Below the pieces are notes generated by a model, which was not told where the DNA came from, did not search any database, and was given only the letters and a program-made list of their open reading frames with translations. Of a stretch of DNA of 64,000 bases, positions 44,495 through 57,115 are shown in pieces. The DNA lies in the NCBI RefSeq assembly GCF_042100115.1, contig NC_091275.1:372001-436000 (forward strand), in the 5' to 3' direction. Position 1 is the stretch's first letter. Each line of letters begins with the position of its first letter. The translations under genes were made by a program, and so were the position numbers. Origin of the DNA: Alternaria dauci. Its lineage: Eukaryota; Ascomycota; Dothideomycetes; Pleosporales; Pleosporaceae.

Positions 44495-45910
44495 ATGGCG
44501 CGCGGGCGGCCCATGCAAACATGGCTCGCAGCGGCCGCACCTCTCACCACCACCATGAGGGTGCGACTGACGCCGTTGCGCCTCGCATGCGCCCTCGCCG
44601 CCTTTGTCGTCGTGTCGCTGACCACGCTCGTCGTGCGCGTCTGGCGCGGCGAGCGCGGCTACGATGTGCTTCCGCCCTCGCCCGCGGCACCGCCCGGCCA
44701 CGGCAGCCCAGCCTCGCACGTCGTCCCCTATGGCACCGAATGCTCGCCCTTCACCGCCGGCGTCATGGACCGCGTGACCGTCGTGCTCAAGATTGGCGCG
44801 GGCGAAGTCGCGACCCAGCTGCCGCTTTACCTCAACCGGCTCGGCCGCTGCAAACAGGATCTGCTCATCTTCTCCGACCGCAAGGACTCGTACGGCGGCT
44901 TCGAGATATCGGATGCGCTGGCCCACCTGCGCCCGGAATACAAGTTTAATAACCCCGACTTCGACGTGTACGACCGCATACAGAGCGCAAATGGCACGGC
45001 GGCGTCGGGCGGGGACAAGAGCGAGGAGGGCTGGCGGCTGGATAAATACAAGTTCCTGCCCATGGTCGAGTGGACGAGCTACCACCGCCCAGAGTCGGAG
45101 TGGTATGTCTTTCTGGAGCTGGATACCTATGTCAACTGGGACAACATGTACCGCTTCCTGTCCACGTTCAATCCTAGGTCGGCCTACTACTTCGGCTCCC
45201 CGGTCTGGCCCAAGAAGAAGACCGTCTTCGCACACGGCGGCACAGGCTTCGTCCTGTCGCGCGGCGCGCTCGATAAGATGATGGCGCTGGGCCGCATGTT
45301 TGGTGAGAATAAGCACTTTCCCGGCACCCATTTCTTCGGCGTCGACGTCAAGAAGCAGTGCTGCGGCGACGAAATGCTGGCGCAGGTGCTGAAGAAGAGC
45401 GGAGTCTCACTCCGAGGATACTGGCCCATGTTCAACGGCGAGAAGCCGACGACTATGCGCTTCGACAACGAGCAGTGGTGCGAGGCCGTCTTGACGATGC
45501 ATCATCTCGGCGAAGAGGACTTTACACGACTGGCACAGTGGGAAGAGGCGCGGAGCCATCCCGAGAGGCCGCTCATGTTCGAAGAGCTGTTTACAATGAT
45601 CGAACCGAATTTGCAGGAGAAGGCGGAAGACTGGTCGAACATGTCCGGGGATGTCATATACAGAAAGGGCAAGGCAGTGGCCAAGTCGTTTGACAAGTGC
45701 CAGAAGGCTTGTGCGGGTGATGGCAGATGTCTGCAGTTTGAACACGACGGGATCGAGTGCCGCCTTGGCTATTCCATTCGGCTGGGTCACCACCAGAGCA
45801 GCGAGGGCGAGCGGAGGTGGACGAGTGGGTGGATGTTGCCAAGGATCAAGGCGTTTAAGCAAGCCCGCTCGCCGTGCCAGGGCGCGCGCTTTGTTCATTC
45901 TAATCCCTGA
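44495..45910 (+). CDS. GT31/Fringe-like glycosyltransferase with a C-terminal PAN/apple-like region
   Basis: A single exon of 471 residues. A short basic N-terminus and one hydrophobic segment (LRLACALAAFVVVSLTTLVV) make a type II membrane protein of the Golgi kind. The catalytic region carries the metal-binding motif as LELDTYVNW (D-x-Y variant of DxD), then YYFGSPVWP, AHGGTGFVLSRGAL, and a Cys pair in KKQCCGDEMLA. This matches fungal Fringe-like GT31 proteins (PF02434 type). The last about 90 residues hold cysteines spaced like a PAN/apple module (DKCQKACAGDGRCLQFEHDG, ECRLG). It would extend a glycan in the secretory pathway; sugar and acceptor are unknown. A second in-frame ATG at 44555 would still keep the anchor. 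Confidence 0.86.
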   Translation: MARGRPMQTWLAAAAPLTTTMRVRLTPLRLACALAAFVVVSLTTLVVRVWRGERGYDVLPPSPAAPPGHGSPASHVVPYGTECSPFTAGVMDRVTVVLKIGAGEVATQLPLYLNRLGRCKQDLLIFSDRKDSYGGFEISDALAHLRPEYKFNNPDFDVYDRIQSANGTAASGGDKSEEGWRLDKYKFLPMVEWTSYHRPESEWYVFLELDTYVNWDNMYRFLSTFNPRSAYYFGSPVWPKKKTVFAHGGTGFVLSRGALDKMMALGRMFGENKHFPGTHFFGVDVKKQCCGDEMLAQVLKKSGVSLRGYWPMFNGEKPTTMRFDNEQWCEAVLTMHHLGEEDFTRLAQWEEARSHPERPLMFEELFTMIEPNLQEKAEDWSNMSGDVIYRKGKAVAKSFDKCQKACAGDGRCLQFEHDGIECRLGYSIRLGHHQSSEGERRWTSGWMLPRIKAFKQARSPCQGARFVHSNP

Positions 45911-48199
45911 GTGCAGCTCTCCGGACGCACCGACGACGATATGATATGTTTACGGCATTGTATGGCGTTTGATACCCCACGGCGTTTTTGGATAGCACCT
46001 TGTTGTGTGTATTGTGTGGGTTGTGGACGTGGGATGATGAGGGTTTTTAGGGGGGTCTGGCTTGCGACAGGACAGCGCGGATCAGAAGAAGGAAATCTGT
46101 GTAACGATTCGGGAGCGCCACCACCGGGTCGGAACGAGGGGCACCGAGAAGTCGAGATCGCAATGCAATATTAGCCGCGTCTTGCGAGGGCTTGCACGCG
46201 TCAGCCATACCTCGCACAGGTGCCGGGCCACTCGGACACATGCATGGATTTTCGGGGTCTTCGGACCCGAGAGAGACTCAAGTGCCGCAGGGTCTGGCTA
46301 AGGTATTCACACTTCTGTGTCAGCTGAAGCACTATAATGGGAAATGGGTTGGCGAAGATGCTCACAGATAATACACATTACACCTCATTGCAGCGCGTAG
46401 CACCGGGTGCGCTATAATAGAACTCACCAACTCGTACGAGCTTCGTCGCCACCATTGTTTTTCTTATTGCTGGTGATGGTTGTGGAAGCGTTCAGCTGGC
46501 ACTAATGCTGTTGGCGTCGCTGCCTTCCGAGGTGGAAAGGAAGGAGCCCCTTCCTTTGTTGGGCGTGTCTTGCTATGATCTTCATCAATGACGATACTAG
46601 GTGGCTATCAGAATTGATCTACCGCCTCGAAGACCTGGATTCTGATTGCGTGCAGCATCCTGTCATTGGACACTGGAAGTTTGATCAACTGTGAAATCAT
46701 GTGACCGTAGCGATCGCCGGCCCTTGGGCCTGCTGCGCACCGGGCCGGATCTAGTCTCCTCGTCACCCAGATGTCACTCTCCGCCTAATCTTTCCCGCGC
46801 CCATCTCATCAATGCACCACCATTTCATCCGACCGTTCAGCTGCAATAGCATACGCCGTACGAAGGCGCGCGGAACGATAGAATTGTCGAGTGCAGCGGA
46901 TGTATCCCGCCACGCTTATGGCTTCTCCCCTCTTGTGCATCTGGTTCAGCCACCGCTTGGTATGATGGCGGGCGTGCCGATCGGGTCGGGATGCCTGACA
47001 GCTGAGTATGGGAACGCCATGTGGACACTAATGTAGGTACCGCACGAGCCGAGCTAGGCCAAAGTGCCCTTCGGGGTTATCCTTAGACACGGCGGCGTTG
47101 GGAATGGTGGCATACAACATCCCTGGTGTGCGCGACTCTCGCCCATGGGGGCCTATACGTTTCCGAATCGGCCACACCATCAGCGCTTTGGTGTGCTTCA
47201 TACAGAACATCCCCTCCAATGTAACAAACAGCCCCTCGAAGCGCCTTACCTCGTAGCAGACGCGCGAACAAGGGATAGCAGAACACAATCTAGATTGCAT
47301 AAGCCGGACCATCATCTCGCGCAGAAGTAATTCCCACGCAGCGGAACCGGGTACACCAGGACCCAATAGCTCGGACGTTGCGTCCAGGAACCCACGCCAC
47401 GTGCGCCGCAGAGCAGACCACGGTGTCCTAGCGAGCCAGAACTCCAGCCAGCCGCATCACGCCAAACGGGTGTCAAGTTCTTAGCTCGGGGCGGGAAATT
47501 GCTTGTTTTCACGTCTTGGCTCGCCTAACTGTCCGTTCTTGTATTGCTTACCCTCGGTGCTAGTAGCGTCAAGCCTCAAACAGCAAGGGGGGACTAACAG
47601 CCTAACAACCCGCTGCCCCATTCCAAACACATGGTCCCCACATCTCGGCAGCCCCGTCCAGCCTTTTCTGCAGGTACCAGAGCCTAGATTGTTATTATCG
47701 ATTGGAATAGCTATGCGCGAGGGATATTGTCGGACCATGTGGCGTACTTACTCCCGTTCACTGCTCAGCTAAGGGAAAATCGTATCTCGCTTATCGCGTG
47801 TGGATCTTCCTAAACGCTGTGCAGGTCTGCGCATCACTTACCGGGGCTTATTTGGGCGTCATTCCTGTACGATACCTGCATGGCGATGCCAAGGCTGTGG
47901 CTCAGGTGTGTCGCGAAAATAACTTCCACCACGAACTTTTGTTTTCGGCATCAGTGACGCCTGGGATGGGCGGGAGATGGAATGGCCTCGATGCCACAAC
48001 GCCGCTTTCGCCGTGGACATGTAGAGGACTATATATGATTGTGTCTCTGGCACTGAATAGAAGGCCACAGCAGACATCGCTCGCTCATCGTCTCTTGTGC
48101 TTTCTCTCTCCGCCTCTCTCTACTTGGTTCACTTTCTAGTGTCATCACTCGTTTCTGACACGAACTTTTACCTTCGTTTCAATCTCTTCATTGCCAACC
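45911..48199. other. 2.3-kb intergenic region, no gene recognised
   Basis: No frame above about 113 codons and none with protein character. The last few hundred bases, with pyrimidine-rich tracts (48100-48190), should be the promoter and leader of the mucin-like gene. Confidence 0.5.
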
Positions 48200-51100
48200 A
48201 TGCGTTCCGCAATCCTCTGGGCTCTGACGGCCCTCACGGCCCTCTCATCCGCTGCCATCACCACCACCGGCGAGTGCGGCGGCACCTCTGGACTTACGTG
48301 CGAGGGCTCGCGCTTCGGCAACTGCTGCTCCCAGTACGTACACAACATCCCCTCTCTCTCTCTCTCTTCGAACCACTCACTAACCATACCACAGGTACGG
48401 CTGGTGCGGGTCTTCGCGCGCTCATTGCGAAACGTCCCAGGGCTGTAAACCTCAATTCGGTACATGTGAAAATAAACCGGATAACAAGGTTTCTCCTGAT
48501 GGTACTTGCGGCGGGCCTAATGGCTACGTCTGTGCTGGATCTGGCTTTGGAGACTGTTGCTCGGAGTATGGGTGGTGTGGTTCTGGGACTGCGCATTGTG
48601 GCGCGGGTTGCAAGGCGCAGTTTGGGACTTGTGGGAATGCAAGGTCGTCGTCTACGCTAAGGACTTCCGCTCGCACCTCTTCTGCTCGGACTTCCTCTGC
48701 TCGAACGTCTTCTGCTAGGACTTCTTCCACCCGCACCTCCTCTGCTAGGACCTCCTCCGCCAGGACCTCCTCCGCCAGGACCTCCTCCGCCAGGACGTCT
48801 TCGACACCCACACGCTCAGCTACCATCCGGACATCTTCTTCCACTCGCTTGACGTCTTCCATCCGACCGGCGTCCAGCTCCGTGAGGCCATCCGCATCCT
48901 CTTCTGTTGCACCTCCGAGGTCGAGCAGCGCTTCTTTGTCTTCGTCATCCAGCGCTGCTCCGTCGCCTGCTGTTTCTTCTTCTTCTCTGGTTATCGTGTT
49001 TCCTACGCCCGTTACATCGTCCGAGGAAGTGGTTTCGTCGGCTGTTGTGTCATCCGAGGCTGTGTCTTCATCGGTCGTTGCTTCGTCGGAGGTTGTTTCG
49101 TCTTCGGTCGAGGTTTCGTCTGAGGTTGTTGCGTCTTCTTCAGCTGCGGTCGTTACTCCGGATGTGACTTCTTCTGCTGTCGCTACTCCGGATGTCGCTT
49201 CATCCTCGGTCGAGATTTCATCTGAGAATGTCAGCTCTTTATCGGCCGAGGTTTCTTCTGAGATCGTCACCTCTTCTTCGGCTGCAATTGTTACCCCGGA
49301 TGTTACTTCTTCTGCCGTTGCTACCCCAGATGTTTCTTCATCTTCGGTCGAAGTCTCGTCCGAGATCGTCAGCTCGTCTTCGGTCGAGACGGTCACCCCA
49401 GAAGTCACTCCCTCGTCTGCTGTTGCTACTCCAGATGTCTCTTCGTCGCCTTTCCCCGAGCTCTCCACCGTGTCGGAGGTTACTGTGACAGAGACGCCAT
49501 CATCCACCATTACCGCAACCCCGGATTCAGTTTCTTCGACCGAGACTATCACCATCACGTTGCCTGAAGCTTCTACTCCTGTTGCCGAAAGCTCTTCTAT
49601 CGCCAGCGAGGTTTCTGACTTTCTCTCTTCCTCCGTCGAAGTTTCTCCCACTCCTACACCAAGTGTGGAAGTTACTCCCTCATCAAGCGACGTGGTCGTT
49701 ACCCCTACTCCTATCAGTTCTGATGTCATTACATCCTCAGTCGACACTACGACCTCCTCCGAGACAACACCGTCTGCCAGCGAAGAGACACTTGCCAGCA
49801 CGGAGTCTTTGCCAGTTGTGACGCCTATTTCCAGCGACATTGAGTCACTGAGCACCATCAGCTTGGAGGTAACTCCGACTAGCACCGAACAGCCAGCAAT
49901 CTCTTCAGACATCTCGAGCTCGGTTGTCACTGAGGACATCACATCCACTGTCGGTGTTTCTGCATCATCCACTCTTAGCTTGGAGTCTTCGTCGACAATT
50001 GAGACCAGCGAGTCTGTGGCTGCCTCTTCCACCCCCATTGATGCCGTCTCTTCGACTGTCAGCGAAGTCGCTACTTCTTCTTCCAGCGAATTTGTCCTCC
50101 CGACTGTCAGCCTGATCCTGCCTTCCATCGCTAGCGAGACCCCAGCTAGCTCCAGTGTTGTGTCATCTTCTGTCATCGTAGAGTCCTCCAGCTCTTTGTC
50201 ATCGTCTGCGACGCTTTCCTCGACATCTTCTGCCGTGTCATCTATTCTGGTCTCCCCTACGCCCGTCGCGACTCCGGTGCCTTCGTCTGCCGGACCATCC
50301 CCAGCTCAGTCTTGCATTGCACGGTCCGCAAACTACGTTTCCAACGGCGACTTCGAGAATGGAGCTCTCAGCGGCTACACTGTCGAAACAAGTCGCTCAA
50401 CCGTTGGCATCGTCAAGGACGCGTCATCCGCTCACTCTGGCAGCTACTTCATCCGCGGAACAAGTACCGAGAACAACAGCAAGGACAACAACAAGGCCAT
50501 CTTCACCCGCTACAACATCAACATTCCCACCGGCACCAAGGTCGTGGTATCCGCATGGTTCAAGTCACTGAGGTCTGAGACTGAGCGGATCCAGCGTTTC
50601 AGGATCTACCTCGACGGCACTGAGCTTGGCAACGTCGTCCCTGTCAACGGTGATAAGCAGTGGGTTAGGGTTGGCAACGCTGAGTCGAAGCCTCACACTG
50701 TCTCAGCGGCCAAGACGCATACTCTCCAGTTCCGTGTTGACAACAACCCGTCTGATGGACCCTACTTTGACATCGATGATGTTTCCATTGTGGCCATTGA
50801 CTGCAGCACTGCGTCGGTTTCGTCGTCGAGCTCGGTTATCGTATCTTCCAGTTCTAGCGTGGTTGTGGTGTCGTCGAGCTCTTCTGCACTCGAGTCTATC
50901 ACCCCCTCCGCTGTCTCTACGCCTGCCCCTTCGTCGAGCGCTGTTGTCTCGATTGCTTCAAGCACACCTGCAGCAGAGTCGTCTTCTGTCTTCTCAAGCG
51001 AGGTCGTCTCCAGCTCGGCTGTGATTGAGACGCCAGTAAGCTCATCGGTAGTTGATATCGCTTCGTCTACTCCCGAGCCTACTCCCGAGTCAACTCCTGC

Positions 51101-52880
51101 CACTTCTTCCATGGAGTCGTCGGCAGTTGTCACTTCAAGCACCCCGGAAGCTACCCCTGAGACTACCCCCACCCCTACTGACAGCACTGTCAGCTCTTCA
51201 GACGTCGTTTCCAGCACCCCTGAGTCAACTCCCGAGCTCACCCCAAGCGCTACTCCTGAGGTCAGCACTCCCGTCGACGTCGCTTCCAGCACCCCCGAGC
51301 CCACCCCCAGTGCGTCCTCTGAAATTGTATCTGCGACTCCTGAATCTACCCCAATCTCCTCCGATGTAGTTTTGCCCACGCCTGAAGCCAGCTCGGAATC
51401 TTCTCTTGAAGTCACTCCCACACCATCGTCTTCCGAAATCATCTCGAGCACCCCCGAGCCTAGCCCGACCTCTTCGGAAGTCGTCTCCCAGACACCTGAG
51501 ACAACGCCCAGTGTTTCTCTACCCGAGATCGAGAGCTCCACTGTTGTCGATATCAGCTCGTCTTCTTCCGAGGTGATCTCCAGTACTGTTGAGATTTCGA
51601 TTAGCTCTTCTGATGTTGCGAGCTCGACGCCGGAGCATGTTCTTACTCCTACCCCTACGCCAGAAGTTTCGACTAGCTCTGATTTGGAGAGCGCAACGCC
51701 TGAAGTTACACATACGCCTTCTCCTGAAGTTTCGTCTAGCTTCAGCAGCGTTGAGGTTACACCTAGCTCTTCTGAAGTCGCGAGCGAAACACCTGAGACT
51801 ACTCCCACTCCTTCGCCAGAAGTCTCGGTGAGCTCTAGCAGCATCGAGGTCTCATCCAGCTCATCCGATATTGAAAGTGCGACGCCTGAGATCACTCCTA
51901 CCCCTTCGCCAGAAGTTTCGCCTAGCTTCAGCAGCATTGAGATTACACCCAGCTCATCTGACATTGTTTCTGTGACGCCTCCGGCCACCCCCACACCTAC
52001 ACCGGAGGTAACACCTTCTGAGATCGTTTCTGAGATCGTGTCCAGCACCCCTGAAGTCTCGCCTAGCTCATCTGATGTCGTTTCTGCTACACCAGAGGTG
52101 ACGCCGAGCCCATCATCGGTGGTGGAATCCAGTTCGGAAGTGATTGAGTCTACGCCCACTCCTACTGATGCTGCTTCTAGCACTCCTGAGGTCACGCCCA
52201 GCTCTTCCGAGATCGTTTCTAGCACTCCCGAGCCGATACTGAGCTCCACACCTGCTCCCGTCACTCCTACCCCCACCCCAACAACTCTCGTGACTCGCAC
52301 ATCAAGCTCAGCTACCGCATCATCGTCAACATGCTTCCCCAAGCCAACCGCGACCAACTACGTCAAGAACCCTGGATTCGACCACGATTCCAACTTTGGC
52401 ACCGCCATGGCCTTTTGGAAAGTCAGCCAGACTGGCGGCGCTTACTCCGACAAGTCCTGGGTCTGGGCCAACGTAGGCCAGACACGGACTTCCAACGGCT
52501 TCAAGGGTGTCACTCAGACTGGTTCCTCTGGCAGGCTCGACAGCACACTCAACCTCTCGCAGAGTGACATTTCCATTCCTGCCGGTGCGGTGGTCGAGGT
52601 CAGCGCATGGGTTGATCCGATCCGCGAGAAGAATGCCAGCAACAAGGCTTTCTCTTTCGCATTGATGCTCGATGGGGAGGTCGTCCAGGAATTTGTCCCC
52701 ACCAATGCGAACGCCAAGATGATGACTGGTCGCGTTGCTGTCAAGAGCGATATCGAGGCGCACACTTTGGCGCTGTTGGTGCGCACACAAGGTGTAGCGG
52801 GCCAGGATATCTTTGCTGCTGATAACTTTGCTATCAAGGTTGTTTCTGGACCTAATAATCTCAAGCTGTGCACGAGATAG
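48200..52880 (+). CDS. Large chitin-binding mucin-like cell-surface protein (2x CBM18, 2x jelly-roll CBM-like)
   Basis: Exon 48200-48333, a 61-nt intron with a CT-rich tract, then exon 48395-52880: 1539 residues. A signal peptide (1-19) is followed by two hevein-type CBM18 modules (about 26-69 and 83-124), each with eight cysteines and the CCSQYGWCG / CCSEYGWCG core. Residues about 131-180 are RTSSA repeats. Then comes a Ser/Thr/Val/Glu-rich region of about 500 residues. A beta-sandwich domain resembling CBM4/9 lies at about 684-849 (YVSNGDFENGALSGY, YFDIDDVSI). A second Ser/Thr/Pro region follows, and a second such domain runs from about 1357 to the end (YVKNPGFDHDSN, FAADNFAIKV). No GPI tail is seen. 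It should be secreted, heavily O-glycosylated, and bound to wall chitin, with domains displayed on a stalk. Confidence 0.9.
48656..48803 (+). repeat. 15-bp RTSSA coding repeats
   Basis: About nine tandem imperfect 15-bp units coding Arg-Thr-Ser-Ser-Ala lie between the CBM18 pair and the mucin stalk. Adjacent units near 48750-48800 are almost identical. Confidence 0.8.
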
Positions 52881-54404
52881 TAGGGGTTTTTCTCTTTTGT
52901 AACGATGTAACTGCGTACACGCTAGTATTTCCTTTGTTCTGAAGAATGGTATGATGAGAGCGTAATTTTACCGGAAAAACGTTGGAGAAAATACGCAAGT
53001 AGACACATTCCTTTCAAGTACATCTTACATTCCTTCGCTGTATATTTAGTCAATAAGACCAATTCTTTCTCCCAAGTCATTCGACCTCGCCCTCTCCGCG
53101 CATCTTTACACATCTACAGCCCTTTCGTCATATCGGCATCGGGCCGTAGATCCGCGTCGCCCGATTACCGACGAGCTCGTCATAACGGCCCCGGTCCATC
53201 CCGCCCCAGACATACGGAAGCTTTGTCGGCTGACTACGCGAGTGCCGGCGGCATTAGAGAACCGGGCGAGCTTGGCGTCGCAGGATATTAGCATAATGAA
53301 GACTGCATCTGTAAGGGGGTATGATCGCCTGGCGTTACGCTCATTACTATAGGTGTGAATGCAACAGGAAAAACTACTACAAATAAAGGTTCTGCGTGTT
53401 TGGTTGCGATGGCGTCTTTATCGAGATGGGAGACGGTAGGAGAAATGAAAAGGCGGAGAGGTGGGGGCGGCAGGAGGATAGCAGCGGGCGGCTGTCAGCG
53501 GACATTGGGGCGGAGAACTCAGCGGAAAGAACAGGCCGGGGCGGATGCTTGAGATCGACGACAGGGGACACCTGCTGACACTAGGTCGAATCGGGAACAG
53601 CGACGGCGCGCGCGCTTGTGTCGAAACGACCCGAAAGACCCGTCGTTCCTGCGTCAGCGCCTGATTGCGACGTTAGCTCGCCGACGTGCTGAGACATTCG
53701 CCGAGTATCATGACGACTGAGACTTGGGTAGAGGCGGTCACGTAGACTGGACAGCTCGGCGTGCGGAGAAGAGCGGAAATGAGGTGTTTGCGAGTGGTCA
53801 ACGAGCGTCTTCGCTTGGGGCGAGACAGTGGGTCAAGAAGCCTAAGATGAGACGACGGTGCACACAACGCGGACGGCCTCAACGCAAGGGCGGACAGGAA
53901 GTGGAAATGACGATGGACTACTGTAGGTACTAAGACTGATTGGTTGGATTTCTCTTACGCAACAAAGGTGAGCAGCAAAGCGACATTGGTAAGATCTAGC
54001 CGGAGCTTGAGCCGGTACACAAGGCGACTTGGGTCAGGCCGCTGTACAGTAGCGGTTGTCTTGGCTGACTCGCTTACCGACAGCTCACCGAACCAGCCCC
54101 TGCCATGAACAAAGCGTGTGGTGGGCGTTCCACCGAAACTCCGATTGCTTCTTTCCACCCTGTGCGGCTTACAGAAACCTGCGGAACAGAGCTATCCGAC
54201 TTTTCTGATGAAAAATTTTCGCACTGAAATGAGGAGTTGAGTAAATGCAGAGCTTTAGCGGCCTAGAAGCCGAGCGGGTGAGAAGCATGCAATCAAGGTA
54301 GACCTACTATTCTACTTGCCGAATGTTCTCTCTAACGATGAACTATGAGCATGCGAAGGACGGTGGAAGCATGGCTAGGTATGCTTTCTACACTGGACTT
54401 CACC

Positions 54405-54710
54405 ATGTCGGACAAATCAACAAACCTTGTTGGGCCGACACGGAACTGGAACGACATCTGCGCACGCTGCAAAGACGCCACATTATATTGTACACAAAAG
54501 TGCCTTAGTGCGTTTCCTAATGCGGATTACAGCGTGTTGATCGCTGGGGCTAAGCCACTATCAAGCGGGGCTACAGCTGTAACAACCAAGCCCTCCAAAC
54601 TCGACGAAAACGATTCTCGCAAGGGTGCTATGGCACTGCGGGAAGTGGTTATTATTGCAAGGGGTTTCATGGAGAAACTTTTCCCACTTGCGCGCAACAA
54701 GCATGCTTGA
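54405..54710 (+). pseudogene. Possible MYND-finger fragment
   Basis: The reading frame starts MSDKSTNLVGPTRNWNDICA and has Cys spacing C-x2-C-x6-C-x3-C as in the half of a MYND finger. The downstream sequence lacks the second half of the motif. It could be a relic or chance; low confidence. Confidence 0.22.
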
Positions 54711-55379
54711 GTCTACGCCCAGATGGCTCCCAAGAATGACCTGCGACTGGAAACGTGACCGGATTGCACTAAGCTCTACCGGCGACGGCCCAATGCAACG
54801 AGGATCCAGTTCAAGAGCTCCACCAGCCACCGTCCGAAAGCAGGGCTGACACGCCGTTTTTATGGTCTCGGCAAAGTATCCCCAGGGATCAAAATAGCGA
54901 CTGATCGTAGCAATGACGTACCTAGCGTCCGCGCCGAAGACTTGCCAACTTGGTCTAGGCTCTGGGAGCAGACCCCGGGAGAGCCGGCTGTTGCTTGTCG
55001 CCAGTCGTGTTGAGATGGAAATGATTGGTGCGAGACCAAACAACCGCGAGGCTGTGAGGCAGCCAGCGGAGAGTCTTCTGTGCAATGCAAGGGATCTTGG
55101 CGATCTGCCACCCAACAGCCTCGTTGCTCTGGCCCTTGTTCATGCGCAGGACGTGCCGGTCTATGAACTTGGCTGTTGGAACGGAGGAAGACGCAATGGA
55201 GGTGACACAACCCGTCTTCGACACACCACCTGGGCATGATCGAAGGCGATATCAATTCAGTCCTGGAATCGAGTGCCCTGATCAGCAAAGAATGCAATAT
55301 CTTTATTAGGACCCAGATACCGTAAGGGAAAGGGAAAAAAGATGTTCTTCACTTTCCGGGCAACGACTCAGCACGCGGG

Positions 55380-55439
55380 CAGCAGGGCGGTGTGATATTC
55401 TGCCACGAACAGCAAGGCGGTGTAGTATTCTGCCAGAAG
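55380..55439. repeat. Two tandem 30-bp repeats
   Basis: Copies at 55380-55409 and 55410-55439 differ at a few positions; both contain GGCGGTGT and TATTCTGCCA. Confidence 0.85.
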
Positions 55440-55754
55440 CAAGTGGGGCAAACGTGGCCAGCTCAGGATTTAGAGATGACGCGTGGATCTCTCGACTCCG
55501 CGCCGGCTGGTGTTTTTCTCCCTTGGCAGCTTGTCAATGGGTGTCGGGGCGTTTGCAATGCTAACAGATAGACAGGAATATCACATGTCCAAAGGCCGGT
55601 GTGCACATCGTCAAAGAGAGCTTGCATTCTATCTGGGAGTTATTTCTGGTCATGCACTTTGTCCCCGTTCCATGCCGGTAGCGCGACGCGAAGGGAAGCT
55701 TGTCCCCGGCCCCCAGGCTCGCTAAAACATCGTGCGCTTGCGTCAAATGCCATG

Positions 55755-56074
55755 CTAAGCTCCTACACTCCATCGGCTTCGACTAGTTGCATTTCCTCGG
55801 CGGCGTGTCTGGCATGAAGACCTAGGGGAAGATGAGCTCAAGTGTGTGCAGCAATATACGCTCACATACGAGTAATAATGTTGGCAATTCTGTTCCCAAG
55901 CACGAGTTGTAAGATAGCTACTATCACCGCCGCAGCTCCTATCGCAATGTTGGTCCATGCTTCTGCGGTAGGCCATTCGGCTGCAGTGGAGCTGCAATTG
56001 GCGGTTACTGAGAAGTGAATCATCTCCTGAGAGATGAGACAGGCGATATTCCGTTGGAGTGTCGTGCAGTTCAT
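55755..56074 (-). CDS. Possible small membrane protein, 91 residues
   Basis: Complement 55866-56074 and 55755-55821 join over a 44-nt intron (donor GTGAGC, acceptor CCCTAG) into 92 codons in phase. The start MNCTTLQRNIACLISQ is followed by a hydrophilic stretch and one membrane segment (IAIGAAAVIVAILQLVLG), then a short basic tail (QTRRRGNATSRSRW). The branch site is not obvious. It could be a small single-pass membrane protein; no family recognised. Confidence 0.4.
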
Positions 56075-57115
56075 GATGCGCGATTGGGGTCCGCGTCAAG
56101 TATGCGCGGTGCTGAGAAGGAGGTGATGCTGAATGACAGCTTGGGAAAGCGGTGACAACAACAAAATCTGGTGGAGAAGTAGTAGACTAAATATACATGG
56201 TTGCTGTGGTCCCGGGTGCAGTTGCGGCCACCATGGAGGATACTGATCGTTGCGGCCACCATGGAGGATACTGATCATTGCGGCCGCCATGGAGGCTACT
56301 GATGATTTCGCCCACTTGACTTGATTGCGCCGTTGTGGAAGTACTGGTTCGCCGACAATAATGTGTTCAGTTTGCGCGGTAATGATGCGAGAGTGGCCTT
56401 TCTGGTCAAATCATTCAAACCGCGTGGTTAGAGTTCGCACGCGACAGCCAAATGTGTCACACACGTCAAATCAGCGTGAGTGGACTTTTGATTTTGCTGC
56501 TGACTACCCAAACCTCCGGTTTGGTCCGCCAAGAAAATGGCATGGGCCGATAGCCAAGGTTTGGCCACCGGGATCCAGCAACGCCGTCTCTCTACCATCT
56601 CGTCCTCTTCGTCCCAAACAGGCATACTATGCCCACCTGCGCAGTCTTCGCATCTTCCGTTATTCACTACCGTATACGCGCGGTGCGCCGCAGTGAAGGC
56701 TGCGTTGAAGATGGCCTCTCCACATGGTTTTTGCCGTCCGAAAACAACAGGCGGGTGTCCTCATGACGCAGCACCCGTCCTTTGCTCAAGTACAGAATCA
56801 ACCATTTCGACGCGAGCTAGCCCGGCTTAGCGCAAGCTAATACCCACCTGGACACAGTCCGATGGTGTTTTGGTACCTGCATGCGAGGAATGCAGTCGCT
56901 ACGGGTTCCTCCAACGTGCCATATAACAAGGCAGCTGTTCCTTGGTGTTTTGCCGTCCTCTCCATTCAATCGTTGATACCCAAAGCTGCTAACAACCACT
57001 CTCACGCTCGTTCTTCGTACGTTTTATTTCCAGCACTATTATAATCATCTTTACGCTCCTTCGCGCCTTCCGCACCTCAACAACCCACTAATCCCTTGTC
57101 AACACTGCCGCTACC
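56075..57115. other. Intergenic with three 28-bp tandem repeats
   Basis: Between the small membrane-protein candidate and the first two-finger gene. It holds the 28-bp array at 56221-56304. No other gene recognised. Confidence 0.5.
56221..56304. repeat. Three tandem 28-bp repeats
   Basis: The unit begins GTTGCGGCCACCATGGAGGA. Copies 1 (56221-56248) and 2 (56249-56276) are identical; copy 3 (56277-56304) has a few changes. The array lies about 150-230 bp upstream of the small complement gene's start. Confidence 0.92.

Larger units (their letters stand above)
52881..55754. other. 2.9-kb gene-poor region
   Basis: No convincing gene. One + strand frame (ATG at 54405 or 54345, to 54710) contains CARCKDATLYCTQKCL, which resembles part of a MYND zinc finger, but the rest is not protein-like. 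A 30-bp direct repeat lies at 55380-55439. Confidence 0.45.

Noticed and set aside
48524..50176. 550-codon open frame on the complement
   Set aside because: It mirrors the Ser/Thr/Val/Glu codon pattern of the mucin-like gene; the + strand has a signal peptide, CBM18 cysteines and a clean splice, the complement has none.
50762..52357. 531-codon open frame on the complement
   Set aside because: Same cause: low-complexity TCN/GTN codons on the + strand leave few stops on the other.
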